From contig JBEKCC010000001.1 of assembly GCA_050015095.1 (NCBI GenBank), forward strand, positions 186,001-250,000: a stretch of DNA of 64,000 nucleotides, read 5' to 3'. Source of the DNA: MVRE01 sp015660965 (GTDB lineage: Archaea > Halobacteriota > Methanomicrobia > Methanomicrobiales > Methanospirillaceae). Under the pieces are notes generated by a model, which was not told where the DNA came from, ran no database searches, and worked only from the letters and a program-made list of their open reading frames with translations. A program made the position numbers and the translations under genes. Positions 62,785 to 64,000 of this stretch are shown here, piece after piece. The number at the start of each line of letters is the position of its first letter. The first letter of the stretch is position 1.

Positions 62785-64000
62785 GTGGAGATATTGAGTA
62801 GAAAAAGTATCAATATTAAAATAAAGGAACTGAAGTCAGATATCGGAAATATAAAAGATCTCGAACTTTCAATCGGGAAATTTTCTGAGGAAAAATGGAC
62901 AGAAGCAGAGGGACCGACTCCATTCCCTTCCATCACAGCACTTCGCGAATGGGATAAAAAGCTACTTGACCGCTACAAACCTTTTTATTTGCCTTTTTGC
63001 GACCTCTGTTGCCTTTGCACCTATGGAAAGTGTGACCTCACTGGCAATAAACGGGGGGCATGCGGAATCCACATGTCTGCACAACAATCCCGCACTGTTC
63101 TTTTGGCCAGTTGCATTGGAGCTGCCACTCATATTAGTCATGCACGAGAACTTGTCACATATGCTATCAAAAAATTTGGAACTGATTATCCCCTCGACCC
63201 CGGCGGTCTTGCTGTAGAAGTTGAAGCACCTATTATCCGGCTTGTATGTGGTGTTAAGCCTGAGAAGCTTGGTGATCTTGAGACTGTTCTAGATTATCTA
63301 GAGAATCAACTCACACAACTCCTTTCTGTCACTCACACTGGACAGGAAGGAAATAATCTTGATTTTGAATCCAAGGTGTTTCATGCAGGAATGATCGACC
63401 AAGTTGGAATGGAAGTGGCCGATATCGCCCAAATATCTGTATTTGGATTTCCAAAAGCAGACCCAGATGCTCCATTAGTTGATCTTGGAATGAGTGTTGT
63501 GGATACAAAAAAACCCGTTATTCTTGTTATCGGACACAACGTTCCCCCAGCAATCCAAATTATCGATTACCTCAAGGACAAACGTCTCTCAGAAGAGGTG
63601 GAGGTTACCGGAATTTGTTGTACTGCTATTGATGCAACACGATATTCATCGAAAGTTAAGATTATCGGACCTATGTCATGGCAACTTCGGTATATCCGGA
63701 GTGGTATTCCAGATGTTATTGTAGTTGATGAGCAATGCATCCGTACCGATAATCTTATAGAAGCCGAAAAGATCCGGGCTCCATTTATCGCAACGTCGGA
63801 AAAGAATTGTCTTGGTCTTCCTGACCGTACGAGAGATTCCGCTGATGATATTGTTGCAGATCTTGTTAGTCGGAAGAATCTTGGCGTCCTTATTCTTGAT
63901 CCCGAAAAAGTAGGAGAAGTCGCAGTCAAAACAGCTCGTGCAGTAGCGCCAAAACGAAAAAAATCGCGAACTTCTTTAAGTACAGAAGAGATAATCGAAC
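62785..64000 (+). CDS. cdhA: CO dehydrogenase/acetyl-CoA synthase alpha subunit, C-terminus cut by window edge
   Basis: The frame is open to the window end, 405 codons. It has the CdhA iron-sulphur signature FCDLCCLCTYGKCD with CGIHMSAQQSR (Cys72, 75, 76, 78, 83, 93 from the GTG). VTGICCTAIDATRYS and later GIPDVIVVDEQCI are typical of the CODH core. CdhA oxidises or makes CO in the acetyl-CoA decarbonylase/synthase complex. The start is GTG 62785 or TTG 62794; the latter has GGAG 4 nt upstream. An in-frame TAG at 62761 excludes an earlier start. Confidence 0.93.
   Translation, partial: MEILSRKSINIKIKELKSDIGNIKDLELSIGKFSEEKWTEAEGPTPFPSITALREWDKKLLDRYKPFYLPFCDLCCLCTYGKCDLTGNKRGACGIHMSAQQSRTVLLASCIGAATHISHARELVTYAIKKFGTDYPLDPGGLAVEVEAPIIRLVCGVKPEKLGDLETVLDYLENQLTQLLSVTHTGQEGNNLDFESKVFHAGMIDQVGMEVADIAQISVFGFPKADPDAPLVDLGMSVVDTKKPVILVIGHNVPPAIQIIDYLKDKRLSEEVEVTGICCTAIDATRYSSKVKIIGPMSWQLRYIRSGIPDVIVVDEQCIRTDNLIEAEKIRAPFIATSEKNCLGLPDRTRDSADDIVADLVSRKNLGVLILDPEKVGEVAVKTARAVAPKRKKSRTSLSTEEIIE

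Noticed and set aside
1..64000. CRISPR arrays, insertion sequences, prophage, toxin-antitoxin loci
   Set aside because: No regularly spaced repeats, transposase, integrase or toxin-like genes were seen; the RHH gene is paired with ftsZ and not with a toxin.

Overview
This is an AT-rich chromosomal stretch from a methanogenic archaeon, most likely of the order Methanomicrobiales (a Methanospirillum-like lineage would fit, but this is inference). Supporting genes are those for coenzyme F430 synthesis (cfbA, cfbE, cfbD, cfbB), the F420 ligase cofE, a methanogenesis marker 9 protein, CO dehydrogenase/acetyl-CoA synthase cdhA with two CooC-type maturation ATPases, and the archaeal information-processing genes pcn, priL, psmB, aCPSF1, alba, Sec61-beta and S17e. 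TATA boxes, ATGA overlaps and short or absent leaders are typical of archaea. There are no rRNA genes, insertion sequences, CRISPR arrays or prophage genes. Two tRNA genes (Glu-TTC, Ser-TGA) are present. The window cuts ppk1 at the left edge and cdhA at the right edge.

Layout. 1-3.2 kb: polyphosphate kinase and a universal stress protein fused to an acetyltransferase, both on the minus strand. 3.3-6.9 kb: a branched-chain amino acid operon (LeuA/CimA, ilvB, ilvN). 7.1-7.5 kb: a degraded junction containing the tail of a sodium:solute symporter. 7.6-11.9 kb: an FAD protein with a glycosyltransferase, a thioesterase, and a DUF2148/GHMP-fold pair. 12-14.6 kb: DedA, a PGF-CTERM surface protein whose signal peptide is broken by an in-frame TAG, and a methyltransferase. 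14.8-19.9 kb: tRNA-Glu, ilvE and the F430 cluster (no cfbC here). 20-23 kb: a nuclease-fold protein and the overlapping Mmp9-CitG-DUF447 operon. 23-24.7 kb: hypC-hypA-hypE. 24.9-31 kb: two surface proteins, tRNA-Ser, a RaSEA-like radical SAM enzyme, an ornithine cyclodeaminase-type protein, and cobD-cobY.

31-35.9 kb: an RHH regulator and ftsZ behind an array of palindromes, a 0.6-kb region with no confident gene, a coiled-coil protein and a DUF373 membrane protein. 36-40.3 kb: a minus-strand run thiN-rps17e-dapA-dapB-ferredoxin-asd-alba. 40.4-45.8 kb: pcn-priL, then rlmE, moaA, an unknown gene and a DapE/ArgE-type deacylase. 45.8-53 kb: a TPR surface protein, MFS-aCPSF1-psmB, CBS, Usp and an amidohydrolase. 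53-55.3 kb: Sec61-beta, cofE, two small zinc-ribbon proteins and a TIGR00266 protein. 55.5-59 kb: a two-component group. 59.3-60.9 kb: an unknown acidic protein and a TraB-family membrane protein. 61-64 kb: cooC, a second CooC-like ATPase and cdhA.

The biology is mostly housekeeping for a methanogen: cofactor supply (F430, F420, cobamide, molybdopterin, thiamine), amino-acid synthesis, hydrogenase and CODH maturation. No clear-cut new multigene system was found. The best leads are the RHH-ftsZ operator array, the uncharacterised Mmp9-CitG-DUF447 operon, a shared SPxP C-terminal anchor in three surface proteins, a sensor kinase with an exact 120-residue internal duplication of its membrane module, and the tandem CooC paralogs.
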